Part shown: piece by piece, positions 55,710 through 64,000 of the stretch
How positions within the stretch are numbered: the first letter of the stretch is position 1
Layout: each line of letters opens with the position of its first letter
Assembly (NCBI GenBank): GCA_946406115.1
Contig: OX291562.1
Location: forward strand, 6,540,001-6,604,000
Source of the DNA: Apoda limacodes
Taxonomy: Eukaryota > Arthropoda > Insecta > Lepidoptera > Limacodidae
DNA: 64,000 nt
Direction of reading: 5' to 3'
Made by a program: the position numbers and the translations under genes
Notes under the pieces: model-generated
The model's input: the letters and a program-made list of their open reading frames with translations, nothing else
Database searches by the model: none
Told to the model about the DNA's origin: nothing

Positions 55710-56866
55710 TACGGCTGCTGGAGACCGGGGTGCGGTTTCGGAGGTTGCGGGGGCGGGGTAGCGAGAGACCGAGAAAGGGTCTCATCGGCTACCGGAGTGG
55801 GGGGGCGATTGGGCACAGGGGCCCGAAGAGCGCGGCGGGTCGCGGGTCGCGATGGCGGGGTTCGCGGGAGAGAGAGCGCGAACGAGTGCGCGAGCGAGAG
55901 CGCGAGCGAGAGAGCGAGCGAAACGCGGAACGCGGCGACAACAGGGAGGGTATCGATTTGTCGTACGCAATGTGGGCAGCCACATCCTGGGAAATGCAGG
56001 ATTGGACCAGATCTGAGTGATCACGAAGGCATGCCCTTATGATCTCCCCTACCTGGTCCCGGGACATGCCGGTGAGTAATTCAGCCATCGCGCGGGAGTG
56101 GCCGAGGTGTCGCTTGTGAGTACCTAGTGACTTCCCACCATTGCTGGCGAGGAGCAAGAATACCTAAATGTGGCCAGGCGCCCCGCAGTGCTACGGATTG
56201 CCTGGTGTGTACCTAACTCCTACTCCTACGGCCGGGGTTACGTTGTCACCGTTAGGTTTCCCCCCAGCAACGAGACGTTTATGAACGAGAAACGTTAGGT
56301 GGACCGCAACTCTGAAAAGAGCTATACGATCTCACCCACCAGCCCTTGAGCACTCGGAACTGGATTTCTACAAACTAAACGCAATCGATACTTAAAACGC
56401 GAGAATGCACGGAGCGGCGAACCGCTGAAGCGGAAATACTACGTTAGCGATTTAACACAAAGCCGGACTCAGACCGGGCGAACCGGTAACAGTCAAAGAG
56501 GCAAGCGAGGGTCACCGCTATGCGTAGTAGTTCCGTGACTACGAGAACACACACTCACGCACAAAAACACACAGTATCGCTTCGATAAACACTCGGTTAT
56601 GGGCGCGTTGAGGAACGCACAAACACACTCAGAGCGGGCCGAGAAGCAATTTCCCAGCCAATACACACCGCCGAGCAGCGCTTCAACACTCAGGCCGATT
56701 TTCCAGGAATTGCGGGCAATAATCCAAACAACAATTCGAGGTCGTCAGCGCTGAGGCAAAACACCACACAGGAATGCGCACCAGCTGAGTCACCACTGCA
56801 CGGAGCACACTGAGAGCACTTGACGCTCTAAACCACGACCGCAAAACACGAGAGTCGAATCGGGAA
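55710..56866 (-). other. 5' region of the jockey-like element
   Basis: This is GC-rich leader between the element's 5' end and the annotated ORF1 start. It holds a 122-aa open frame (56,157-55,789) reading MAELLTGMSRDQVGEII near its start and ending in an Arg/Ser-dipeptide tract encoded by GCGAGC/GCGAGA repeats (55,857-55,925). That frame is not the ORF1 frame. A short in-frame extension of ORF1 (DPFSVSRYPAP...) starts after a TGA at 55,782. Upstream of 56,160 I see no coding signal; an internal Pol II promoter is expected for the clade but I cannot point to it. Confidence 0.6.
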
Positions 56867-57220
56867 TGTAATAATACTACGAAAGACCAAAGTTACTTAA
56901 ATGTAATACTGTACCGAAGACCATAGTTACTTAATTATTACACTGCTACGGAAGGCCTAAGTTACTTAATTACGATACTGCTACAGAAGACCAAAAATAC
57001 TTAATTGTAATACTGCTAGGTAAGACCAAATTTACTAAATTGTAATACTACTATGAAAGAAAGTTACTAAAATGTAAATCTGCTACGGAAGACCATTGTC
57101 ATTTAATTGTAATACTGCTACGGAAGACCATATGCTACTGAAGCCCAAATAAACTTAATTGTAATAATATTACGAAAGACCAAAGTTACTTAATTGTAAT
57201 ACTCCTATGGAACCCAGAAA
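56867..57220. repeat. ~35 bp minisatellite, right of the jockey insertion
   Basis: About ten more units of the same array follow, with substitutions and small indels between units (for example CTACGGAAGACCA against CTACGAAAGACCA). Units are variable, so the array is old compared with recent satellite expansions. No coding potential was seen. Confidence 0.85.
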
Positions 57221-57252
57221 ATAATTAAGTATATATTTTCTTTTGAGTTTTT

Positions 57253-57347
57253 GGAATTCTTAAATGCATTTAAGAGACCTATCCAACGGCACCCCACGGA
57301 ATTCTTAAATGCATTTAAGAGACCTATCCAACGGCACCCCACGGAAT
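57253..57347. repeat. Perfect 45 bp tandem duplication
   Basis: Two identical units (57,253-57,297 and 57,298-57,342) contain the palindrome CTTAAATGCATTTAAG and then AGACCTATCCAACGGCACCC. The start of a third unit (GGAAT) follows. Perfect identity implies a recent event or an assembly slip. Confidence 0.85.
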
Positions 57348-57572
57348 GGGTGCGGAAAAAATAAAGTTATCCTTGACTTAAAAGATTTTTCTCCTCAATT
57401 TTATTACAAAATTGTAAACTCACAAAAATCAATACAATGCAGTTTGAATTTTTGCAGGTTGAAAATTATTATCAGTATTTTTTCTATATCAAAAAGTTTA
57501 AATAAATATTTGTATTTTTCAATACAAAAATAAAAGAACAGTATACATTTTCTTCTAAATCTTCTAACATTT

Positions 57573-57608
<36 letters not shown>

Positions 57609-58505
57609 CAGCAATCATAAAATTTACCTTTTCCAGTTAATTTGCTGCTTGAAAGATAATCTCTTCCGCATATAATAGAATATTGCAAATCAAATAAAAT
57701 AAAATTTCATGTTTTTGTAACCATCATCTGCAAATATCCAAACTGCGTATTTTTATATCCCATGGATATTCTGACTATTTTTATGCATGCTCAGTGAATA
57801 TAATGAGAAGCATACGTCAGAATATCATTCTCCCTGAAGATGTCTCTGAGATAGTATTCAGAAACTAAGCGTATAATCGCTTTTACAAATCGAATATACA
57901 TTGTACACAAAAAACTTACAATGTGTACAATAAGAGTAGTAGGACATCAAAAAAATAGTAAAGTCCTCTAATTCGTTGTAACAGTTCATATCGGAACTAC
58001 CATATAGTTGACTTGACAATTTTTTTCATCACACTTACTCGTAAACAGTGTCATTACGTGCAGGCAAAGCAGGTGGTAAGACCTTAATAACTCCCAAGGG
58101 CTTTTTCTTTGTAAGTTTTACTTTCCTCATATGGAACCTATTTTGGGTACCTTTAGTCTTAGGCTTCTAAAGCCTCATGTAATTCATTTTCTCCATTCCA
58201 CTCTTCATACACAAACAATGTACAGTTAGATATTATATTTATGACTTCTTTTCACGACTAACTAGAATTTTTCAGTGTACATCTCTTGTAAGATGCCATA
58301 AGACATATGGAAATAGCGATATTAATTCCAAATGGACAATTTCCACGTTTGGACTAACTAACTTACTAACTTTTAACATACTGACATTCCCTATTACTTA
58401 TTCCCAGCTACAAATGACATACGGGAATCCCATACATTAACCATTTTAATGTTTTGCTATTTCACATTAATAAGTTTCCTTATGGGCGCGGCCCACATAC
58501 ACACG
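57348..58505. other. AT-rich sequence left of the giant palindrome
   Basis: Contains a TA microsatellite and a small inverted pair near 57,760-57,830 (GATATTCTGAC / GTCAGAATATC). No gene was recognised. Confidence 0.5.
57571..57608. repeat. (TA)n microsatellite
   Basis: Near-pure TA/TATA tract with one AATA interruption. Confidence 0.9.
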
Positions 58506-58724
58506 TAGTCTGGTCAACATGTACCTTTTTGGGTGAAATTTTTGTATAGTCTCCGAAAATTACGATCAAGGTGTCATTCGATTCGGAATATTATGTAGAA
58601 AGTTTAAGAAAAAGTTCCAAAAGGGGCCGATGAAAATTGCAAAAGTTATAAACAATTTAAAAAAAAAAAAGTAGGGGTTTGTTTTTTTTTTAATATCTCA
58701 AAAACTATCAAAGATATTCGAAAT

Positions 58725-58928
58725 TTGAAAAAAGATCTGAAAAGAGGAGGAAATTTCCTAAAAAAAAGTCCTGCCTCCCGGAACTGTATCTTTAATATTT
58801 ATAATTTTTACGGGGCCCTGAAAATAGCGCTAAAAGCGGGTAGTCTGGCTTCCGCCCGCGATTTGTCATTCGGACACGGTAACAATAAAAATCATTTTAA
58901 TATATTAAATATGAATATTAAGGAATAA
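58725..58928 (+). CDS. Mirror copy of the small palindrome ORF (67 aa), doubtful
   Basis: This is the left-arm counterpart of the 61,190-61,489 frame. It begins at an internal Met-Lys-Lys and differs by a few residues (SPASRN against NPASWN). The upstream start used in the right arm is followed here by TAG after the poly-Lys tract. Function is unknown and coding status is doubtful. Confidence 0.15.
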   Translation: MKKDLKRGGNFLKKSPASRNCIFNIYNFYGALKIALKAGSLASARDLSFGHGNNKNHFNILNMNIKE

Positions 58929-61189
58929 AAAAAATTAAGTACTATTGGGATATATAAATGAACAATAATCCGTAAGCGAAAAATTTTTATCCCCATTTTT
59001 CCATTAGTTATGCATTAGTTAATTAACTACTTTTTCTGAATAGAATGTTAACAGAAAAAACCTGATTATTATTAAACTACAACCCTAGGATTTTTTTCAC
59101 TTCGTGGAGTTATTCTTAAAAGGCATTAAAATAGATCCCCGTTGGAAAAATTTAAAAATGTTAATTTTCCACTTTTTTATTAACAATCGAAATCATTAAA
59201 AAATTAAAAACTGCATAAAAGTTATTAAAAAAATTTTGTTTTTCAAATATTTCAAATTTTATGATTTCTAACGGTTAAAAGTTACATGAAAATTTTTTTT
59301 TTTAATTTTTTACCGCGATTGTTTAAATAATTGTTATAAACAAATGCATTGTTTATAAGATAATCAACAAATTTTTTTTCCTAATCTACTTGTTGATATA
59401 AATTATGATTTTTAAGAAAAAAATTATTCCTTAAAAAAAATTATTTATTGCTATAAAATGCATTTCTTAATTAACAATCGTTTTTTACCACTAAATATAA
59501 ATATTAAGGAACCATTTTTTCTCTAAAAATCATAAATTCTATTGTTCTTAAATATTCTGGAAAAAAAAATTTTTTTTTTCATTTTTTATTTGTTTATTAA
59601 ATAAACAATTTGTTATAAACAAATGGATTTTCTTACTTTATTTTTTTTTTAATTCGTAATTTCATTATAAAAACAGCTATGTATTATTTTTTATGAAAAA
59701 TTTTTTTTATCTATTTTTTATATAACTTTTAATATTTTTATGTCCTAAAATTTGCCTTTTTATCTCGCTCTTTTTCTTTTATAATTGGTATAACTTTTAA
59801 ACTATTATATATACGTCAATTATACTTCAAGTCGTTTTTATTCACTATAAATTAATGAACAAATTAAGCTTTTAACTTCAGCTCTAGCTCTATTATTTAT
59901 GATAATTATTAACAATTGTTTATAAAAAATAAACCGAAATTTTTTTTTTCTTGTTTTTCTATTCCAAAACGTGGTTAAATGTTCATAAATTTATAATTAT
60001 GAGCCTTTGATGACTTGCATGTTACTAATTTGCTGTTATTAAAAATTGATTACAATCGTATTTGCATAGACTTTTCCCGAAAAATTTTAAAACTTTTCCA
60101 TTATGTTAATTACATTTTAACGAGTGTTCTTTTATCAATCTTTCCAAACTAAGATTCTTAAAATTACTTTAGAATTTTTTCGGTTTATTTTTTATAAACA
60201 ATTGTCAATAATTAACATAAATAATAGAGCTAGAGCTGAAGTTAAAAGCTTAAATTGTTCATTAATTTATAGTGAATAAAAACGACTTGAAGTATAATTG
60301 TCGTATATATAATAGTTTAAAAGTTATACCAATTATAAAAGAAAAAGAGCGAGATAAAAAGGCAAATTTTAGGACATAAAAATATTAGAAGTTATATAAA
60401 AAATAGATAAAAAAAATTTTTCATAAAAAATAATACATAGCTGTTTTTATAATGAAATTACGAATTAAAAAAAAAATAAAGTAAGAAAATCCATTTGTTT
60501 ATAACAAATTGTTTATTTAATAAACAAATAAAAAATGAAAAAAAAAAATTTTTTTTTCCAGAATATTTAAGAACAATAGAATTTATGATTTTTAGAGAAA
60601 AAATGGTTCCTTAATATTTATATTTAGTGGTAAAAAACGATTGTTAATTAAGAAATGCATTTTATAGCAATAAATAATTTTTTTTAAGGAATAATTTTTT
60701 TCTTAAAAATCATAATTTATATCAACAAGTAGATTAGGAAAAAAAATTTGTTGATTATCTTATAAACAATGCATTTGTTTATAACAATTATTTAAACAAT
60801 CGCGGTAAAAAATTAAAAAAAAAAATTTTCATGTAACTTTTAACCGTTAGAAATCATAAAATTTGAAATATTTGAAAAACAAAATTTTTTTAATAACTTT
60901 TATGCAGTTTTTAATTTTTTAATGATTTCGATTGTTAATAAAAAAGTGGAAAATTAACATTTTTAAATTTTTCCAACGGGGATCTATTTTAATGCCTTTT
61001 AAGAATAACTCCACGAAGTGAAAAAAATCCTAGGGTTGTAGTTTAATAATAATCAGGTTTTTTCTGTTAACATTCTATTCAGAAAAAGTAGTTAATTAAC
61101 TAATGCATAACTAATGGAAAAATGGGGATAAAAATTTTTCGCTTACGGATTATTGTTCATTTATATATCCCAATAGTACTAAATTTTTT

Positions 61190-61489
61190 TTATTCCTTAA
61201 TATTCATATTTAATATATTAAAATGATTTTTATTGTTACCGTGTCCGAATGACAAATCGCGAGCGGAAGCCAGACTACCCGCTTTTAGCGCTATTTTCAG
61301 GGCTCCGTAAAAATTATAAATATTAAAGATACAGTTCCAGGAGGCAGGATTTTTTTTTAGGAAATTTCCTCCTCTTTTTAGATCTTTTTTCAAATTTTGA
61401 ATATCTTTGATGGTTTTTGAGATATTCAAAAAAAAACAAATCCCTACTTTTTTTTTTTTTAAATTGTTTATAACTTTTGCAATTTTCAT
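61190..61489 (-). CDS. Small ORF in the right palindrome arm (99 aa), doubtful
   Basis: The frame starts MKIAKVINNLKKKKVG and ends in a GC-richer stretch reading ALKIALKAGSLASARDLSFG. The same C-terminal 66 or so residues are open in the left arm (58,725-58,928 on the plus strand). There the longer frame is broken by a stop after the A tract. I recognise no domain. Since the arms are near-identical, an open frame in both is weak evidence for coding; it may only reflect shared DNA. Confidence 0.2.
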   Translation of the reverse strand: MKIAKVINNLKKKKVGICFFLNISKTIKDIQNLKKDLKRGGNFLKKNPASWNCIFNIYNFYGALKIALKAGSLASARDLSFGHGNNKNHFNILNMNIKE

Positions 61490-61689
61490 CGGCCCCTTTT
61501 GGAACTTTTTCTTAAACTTTCTACATAATATTCCGAATCGAATGACACCTTGATCGTAATTTTCGGAGACTATACAAAAATTTCACCCAAAAAGGTACAT
61601 GTTGACCAGACTAACGGGCCTAATGCGGATTGTGGACTTCACATACGTCTTTTTTTTGACGTATGCAAGTTTCCTCACGATGTTTTCCT

Positions 61690-61990
61690 TCACCAAAAAG
61701 ACAGTGGTGTGAATAATCAAGTTACTTGAGAAATTAAGAACTGTAAGGTTAAGACCTTAATTTCCTTAAGTTTATCTCTTATGGGATAGATTATAAATAG
61801 CTCGAACAGCCCTCTCTTGCAGCACAAAGATTGTTCGAATATCAGCTGCGTGTCCCCAAATTAAAATACCATAGGACATCTCGCTATGAAAGTATCTAAA
61901 GTATACTATCATGGTAGTAGCTTTGTCCGTCATTGAAGAGGCGATCGAAAGGATACGCGGCATGACGGGGGGCGAGAATACCCGACCAGC
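61690..61990 (-). pseudogene. LINE reverse transcriptase C-terminal fragment
   Basis: The open frame 61,963-61,772 reads YFRYFHSEMSYGILIWGHA and IFVLQERAVRAIYNL, the thumb-like region after the RT core in CR1/Jockey-group LINEs. A frameshift near 61,775 is followed by RDKLKEIKVLTLQF, the expected continuation. It could come from the same family as the older LINE at 39.5-44.1 kb, but the fragments do not overlap, so this is untested. It lies just outside the giant palindrome. Confidence 0.7.
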
Positions 61991-63049
61991 CTGTAGGTTG
62001 CAGCGTCACATATGGCTAGTCTGGTGTTGATCAGCCAGTGATATATTTTGTTGCGGTGCCATGACTGTTTGTCGTTGTCGCATTACTCAAAGGCGATAAT
62101 TTGATTGGAACTCTTATATCAACGCACAGCCAGAACTACTGAGTCTAGACTTGAAATTTTGTACAGATGTTCCTGTTATACTGTAGGCGAGCACTAAGAA
62201 AGGATTTTGCAAACTGTTTCCCCTAAAGGAGTAAAATAAAAAAAGGTTGAAAGTGTGAATGCAAATCCCTAAATGTTTTTAAACTAAATGCTTAAAAATT
62301 GGTGTTTGACCTTAAGAGGGCGATATAGGCCAGAGAGCTAATTTCTGTAATACTGACGTAGTGTATGTAAACATACTAAAAGTCATTACACAATGTCATT
62401 TACATTAATTTTAGATATTTTTGTTATATACTTCCTTAGTAAATTATTCCATAATGATGCCTTGAAACTTAATTTTTTTTTTGTATGGGATTTAACGTTT
62501 TTACCGTTTGTAGTCACATTTTTTAGTTCTTGCTACAACTTAGAGTTAATACATTAGATAACAAGCTATTCTTATTATTTGACCAATTTTCATTACAATA
62601 AAATGCAATACACGCTTTAAAAATTTGCACAAGGGTTGAAACAATGGTCACTTCCAGATTATTGTATTCAATACAATAAATGAAAATTATCATTTAAGTA
62701 ATGCACTAGACAAAAGCAAACTTTATAACATATATTTTTTTTAATCCTTTAGGTGCTATAGTTGAGCTACAAAATTTGCACAAAAACGGCGTATTTATGC
62801 GGTCTTGCCTACACCGCAGTCTTAAGGATGAAAATTAAGATTGATATGTTTCATACAAAAAAGGGAAACATTTGAATGAGATTTCGATATTTTTTTAGGT
62901 TTTACCCTAAATTGTTACAAAATAATTTTTTAAAAAGTCCACACGGACGAAGCCGCTGAAAAAAGCTAGTTATGTTTATATTTGAAAATAAAATAAAATA
63001 AATTTGTTTTAAAATTGTTGCTTAATAAACTAAAAAATATATATGAAAC
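61991..63049. other. Unrecognised sequence right of the LINE fragment
   Basis: AT-rich. It contains the Helitron-like terminus at 62,935-62,969 and nothing else I recognise. Confidence 0.45.
62935..62969 (+). repeat. Helitron-like 3' terminus
   Basis: CACACGGACGAAGCCGCTGA then AAAAAGCTAG-T. Only the terminus is recognisable. Confidence 0.35.
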
Positions 63050-63195
63050 ATGTTAGAAACACACTTACATAGGTATAATATAAGTGTGTTTCTAACATAT
63101 TATTCATTTATACACAGAGCTTATATTAAACTTAATAAAGGAAAGTTAATAACATTATTACTATATTTTCCTTCATTAAGTTTGAAATAAGCTAT
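63050..63195. repeat. Two adjacent hairpins
   Basis: Hairpin 1: ATGTTAGAAACACACTTA (63,050-63,067) and its perfect complement (63,081-63,098) with a 13 nt loop. Hairpin 2 (63,118-63,195): GAGCTTATATTAAACTTAAT pairs imperfectly with ATTAAGTTTGAAATAAGC. They are probably two small foldback repeats. Confidence 0.7.
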
Positions 63196-63489
63196 GCTGG
63201 ATACAAATTTCGTAAGCAAGTTATAGCCACGTTTGCATCACTATGGCTGCGAGTAACAAGCACAACATTTTAAAGAAAAAGAAAATACAGTGTATATTTT
63301 GTCTTAAAGGTTTCAAAGAAAATGTTTTCTCACATATATGTATTAATATGATATAATCAATACCTTTAAATTCCTTAACGTAATCTTACAACTGTTACAG
63401 AAAAGCTGATTACATAAATACCGGGATATATTCAAAGAATCTCTTGCTCTTTGATTTGTTCTTCACGTATTTTATACACTAAGTATGTA

Positions 63490-63680
63490 TTTATACCATT
63501 TTCTGAATTTTCCACTGTATGTATACACTTTCTTTTGCCCTCGCAAAGCTTGTGTTATGGATACTAAACAACAGCTACAAACACAAATAATAATAATTGT
63601 TTGTCTTGAGTGGGAATCCAAGCCACGTCTCTCAACTCAGTAATCGGGTCATTACTCACTGAGCCACAGAGCCGACAGTA
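63490..63680 (-). mobile_element. tRNA-derived SINE (family B), third copy
   Basis: The minus-strand head reads GGCTCTGTGGCTCAGTGAGT (box A region) with a box B relic GGCTTGGATTCC (63,624-63,613). It continues CTCAAGACAAACAATTATT and then a block complementary to AAGCTTGTGTTATGG. Box B carries a substitution, so Pol III transcription is unlikely. Confidence 0.65.
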
Positions 63681-64000
63681 GTCGTCTTAGTAATGTATTC
63701 GCGATTTACGTTAGGTTGATCAGGTACTATTTGGGGAACAGGAAGGAGGTAGCTTCTCAAGAAGTTGCAGCTAATTGAAAAAACGATATCTTGAATAGAG
63801 CTCAGGGGACTATAAGTTAACCTTTCGTCAGTTACATCAATTTTTTGGTCAGAGTCTCGCCTTAAAGAGAAGAACGTAGGATGTCCTCAAATAGATATGT
63901 ATTTTTTTCAATCCATCTCCAGTCAATGGATCTGAACGACTACACAACATTTAAATCACTGAAAACAAATGACGCAAACGTTTGGGGCTATCAATGATAC

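Larger units (their letters stand above)
51101..56866 (-). mobile_element. Near full-length jockey-like LINE inserted in a minisatellite
   Basis: On the minus strand this 5.8 kb element holds a GC-rich 5' region (56,866-55,710), a gag-like ORF1, an ORF2 with endonuclease and RT starting 7 bp after the ORF1 stop, a short 3' UTR with a small hairpin, and an A tail (T run at 51,101-51,109). Both flanks are the same ~35 bp minisatellite. The left flank ends TAATATTAC and the right flank begins near TAATAATACTAC, compatible with an imperfect target duplication. High GC content separates it sharply from the AT-rich surroundings. The two-ORF layout and triple zinc knuckle are those of the jockey clade. 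ORF2 is inactivated. Confidence 0.88.
58506..61613. mobile_element. 3.1 kb palindromic (foldback) element with ~1.43 kb arms
   Basis: Left arm 58,506 to about 59,939 and right arm about 60,178 to 61,613 are reverse complements along their whole length, with scattered substitutions and A-tract length changes. A unique spacer of about 240 bp separates them. The outer ends read TAGTCTGGTCAACATG and its complement. Both outer flanks are ACG, so the site can be read as a 3 bp target duplication. Alternatively the terminal TA is a Tc1/mariner-like duplication with ends starting GTCTGG. The arms are very AT-rich with long A/T homopolymers, apart from a GC-richer patch near each outer third. No transposase was found. 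It may be a non-autonomous foldback transposon; the superfamily is unknown. Confidence 0.85.

Noticed and set aside
54183..55761. Plus-strand ORFs of up to 146 aa opposite ORF1
   Set aside because: They are antisense shadows of ORF1, with low-complexity Ala/Gly/Arg translation.
56867..57220. CRISPR array (35 bp repeats)
   Set aside because: Units are contiguous, degenerate and lack unique spacers. The context is an insect LINE insertion, so this is a minisatellite.
58506..61613. Polinton/Maverick or viral genome end
   Set aside because: Ends reading AG...CT would allow it, but there is no integrase, polymerase B or capsid-like sequence, no 6 bp target duplication, and the element is all arms plus a short spacer.
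58506..61613. Sequencing foldback artefact
   Set aside because: The arms differ at many positions, the outer flanks are not mirror images, and a unique spacer is present. It still needs read-level confirmation.

Overview
The window looks like AT-rich, repeat-dense nuclear DNA of a moth or butterfly (Lepidoptera). This is an inference from the repeat content: jockey-, CR1/Jockey-group, RTE- and RNase H-bearing LINEs, Helitron Pif1-type helicase ends, tRNA-derived SINEs, and the many short families often met in lepidopteran DNA (ends reading CCAAGTGCGAGTC, CTAGT-ended Helitron relics, CTTGCCGGTTCTTCTC tails). I found no host protein-coding gene I can support. No rRNA, genuine tRNA gene, CRISPR array or bacterial-type gene was seen. 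Almost everything recognisable is a transposable element or a relic of one.

Layout. 1-15,200: degraded DNA with small palindromic and interspersed repeats, a 3x56 bp tandem repeat (7.3 kb) and a 581 bp tandem duplication (9.8-10.9 kb). 13.3-13.8 kb: tRNA-derived SINEs. 15,201-17,118: a Tc1/mariner-like relic with a nested MITE. 17.3-17.8 kb: a SINE inside a Helitron relic. 18-27.5 kb: mostly unique AT-rich DNA with LINE tails and MITEs. 27,578-31,570: a Helitron interrupted by a jockey insertion flanked by a 10 bp target duplication. 34.3-35.4 kb: an internally deleted sister Helitron. 36.9-39.0 kb: a probable DNA transposon containing a dead RTE LINE end. 39.5-44.15 kb: an old LINE split by an intact 988-codon LINE, with a 13 bp target duplication. 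45.6-46.2 kb: a 5'-truncated RNase H-bearing LINE with a perfect 13 bp target duplication. 51.1-56.9 kb: a near full-length jockey element inserted in a ~35 bp minisatellite. 58.5-61.6 kb: a giant 3.1 kb palindrome with ~1.43 kb arms. 61.6-64 kb: LINE and SINE fragments and small hairpins.

How the parts relate. The only large intact reading frames are the 988-aa endonuclease/reverse transcriptase at 40.6 kb and the 491-aa jockey gag-like ORF1 at 54.2 kb. The jockey ORF2 beside it is dead, with a stop at the Gly of the RT AGVPQG motif and an 8 bp deletion downstream. Shared sequence gives relative timing. The 988-aa LINE is younger than the LINE it split and has left at least four 3'-end copies in this window. 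The jockey family has two insertions here. The two Helitron copies share both ends.

The least explained object is the 3.1 kb palindrome. It has two arms differing by scattered substitutions, a unique spacer, matching 3 bp flanks and the same small reading frame in each arm, and it fits no family I can name with confidence.
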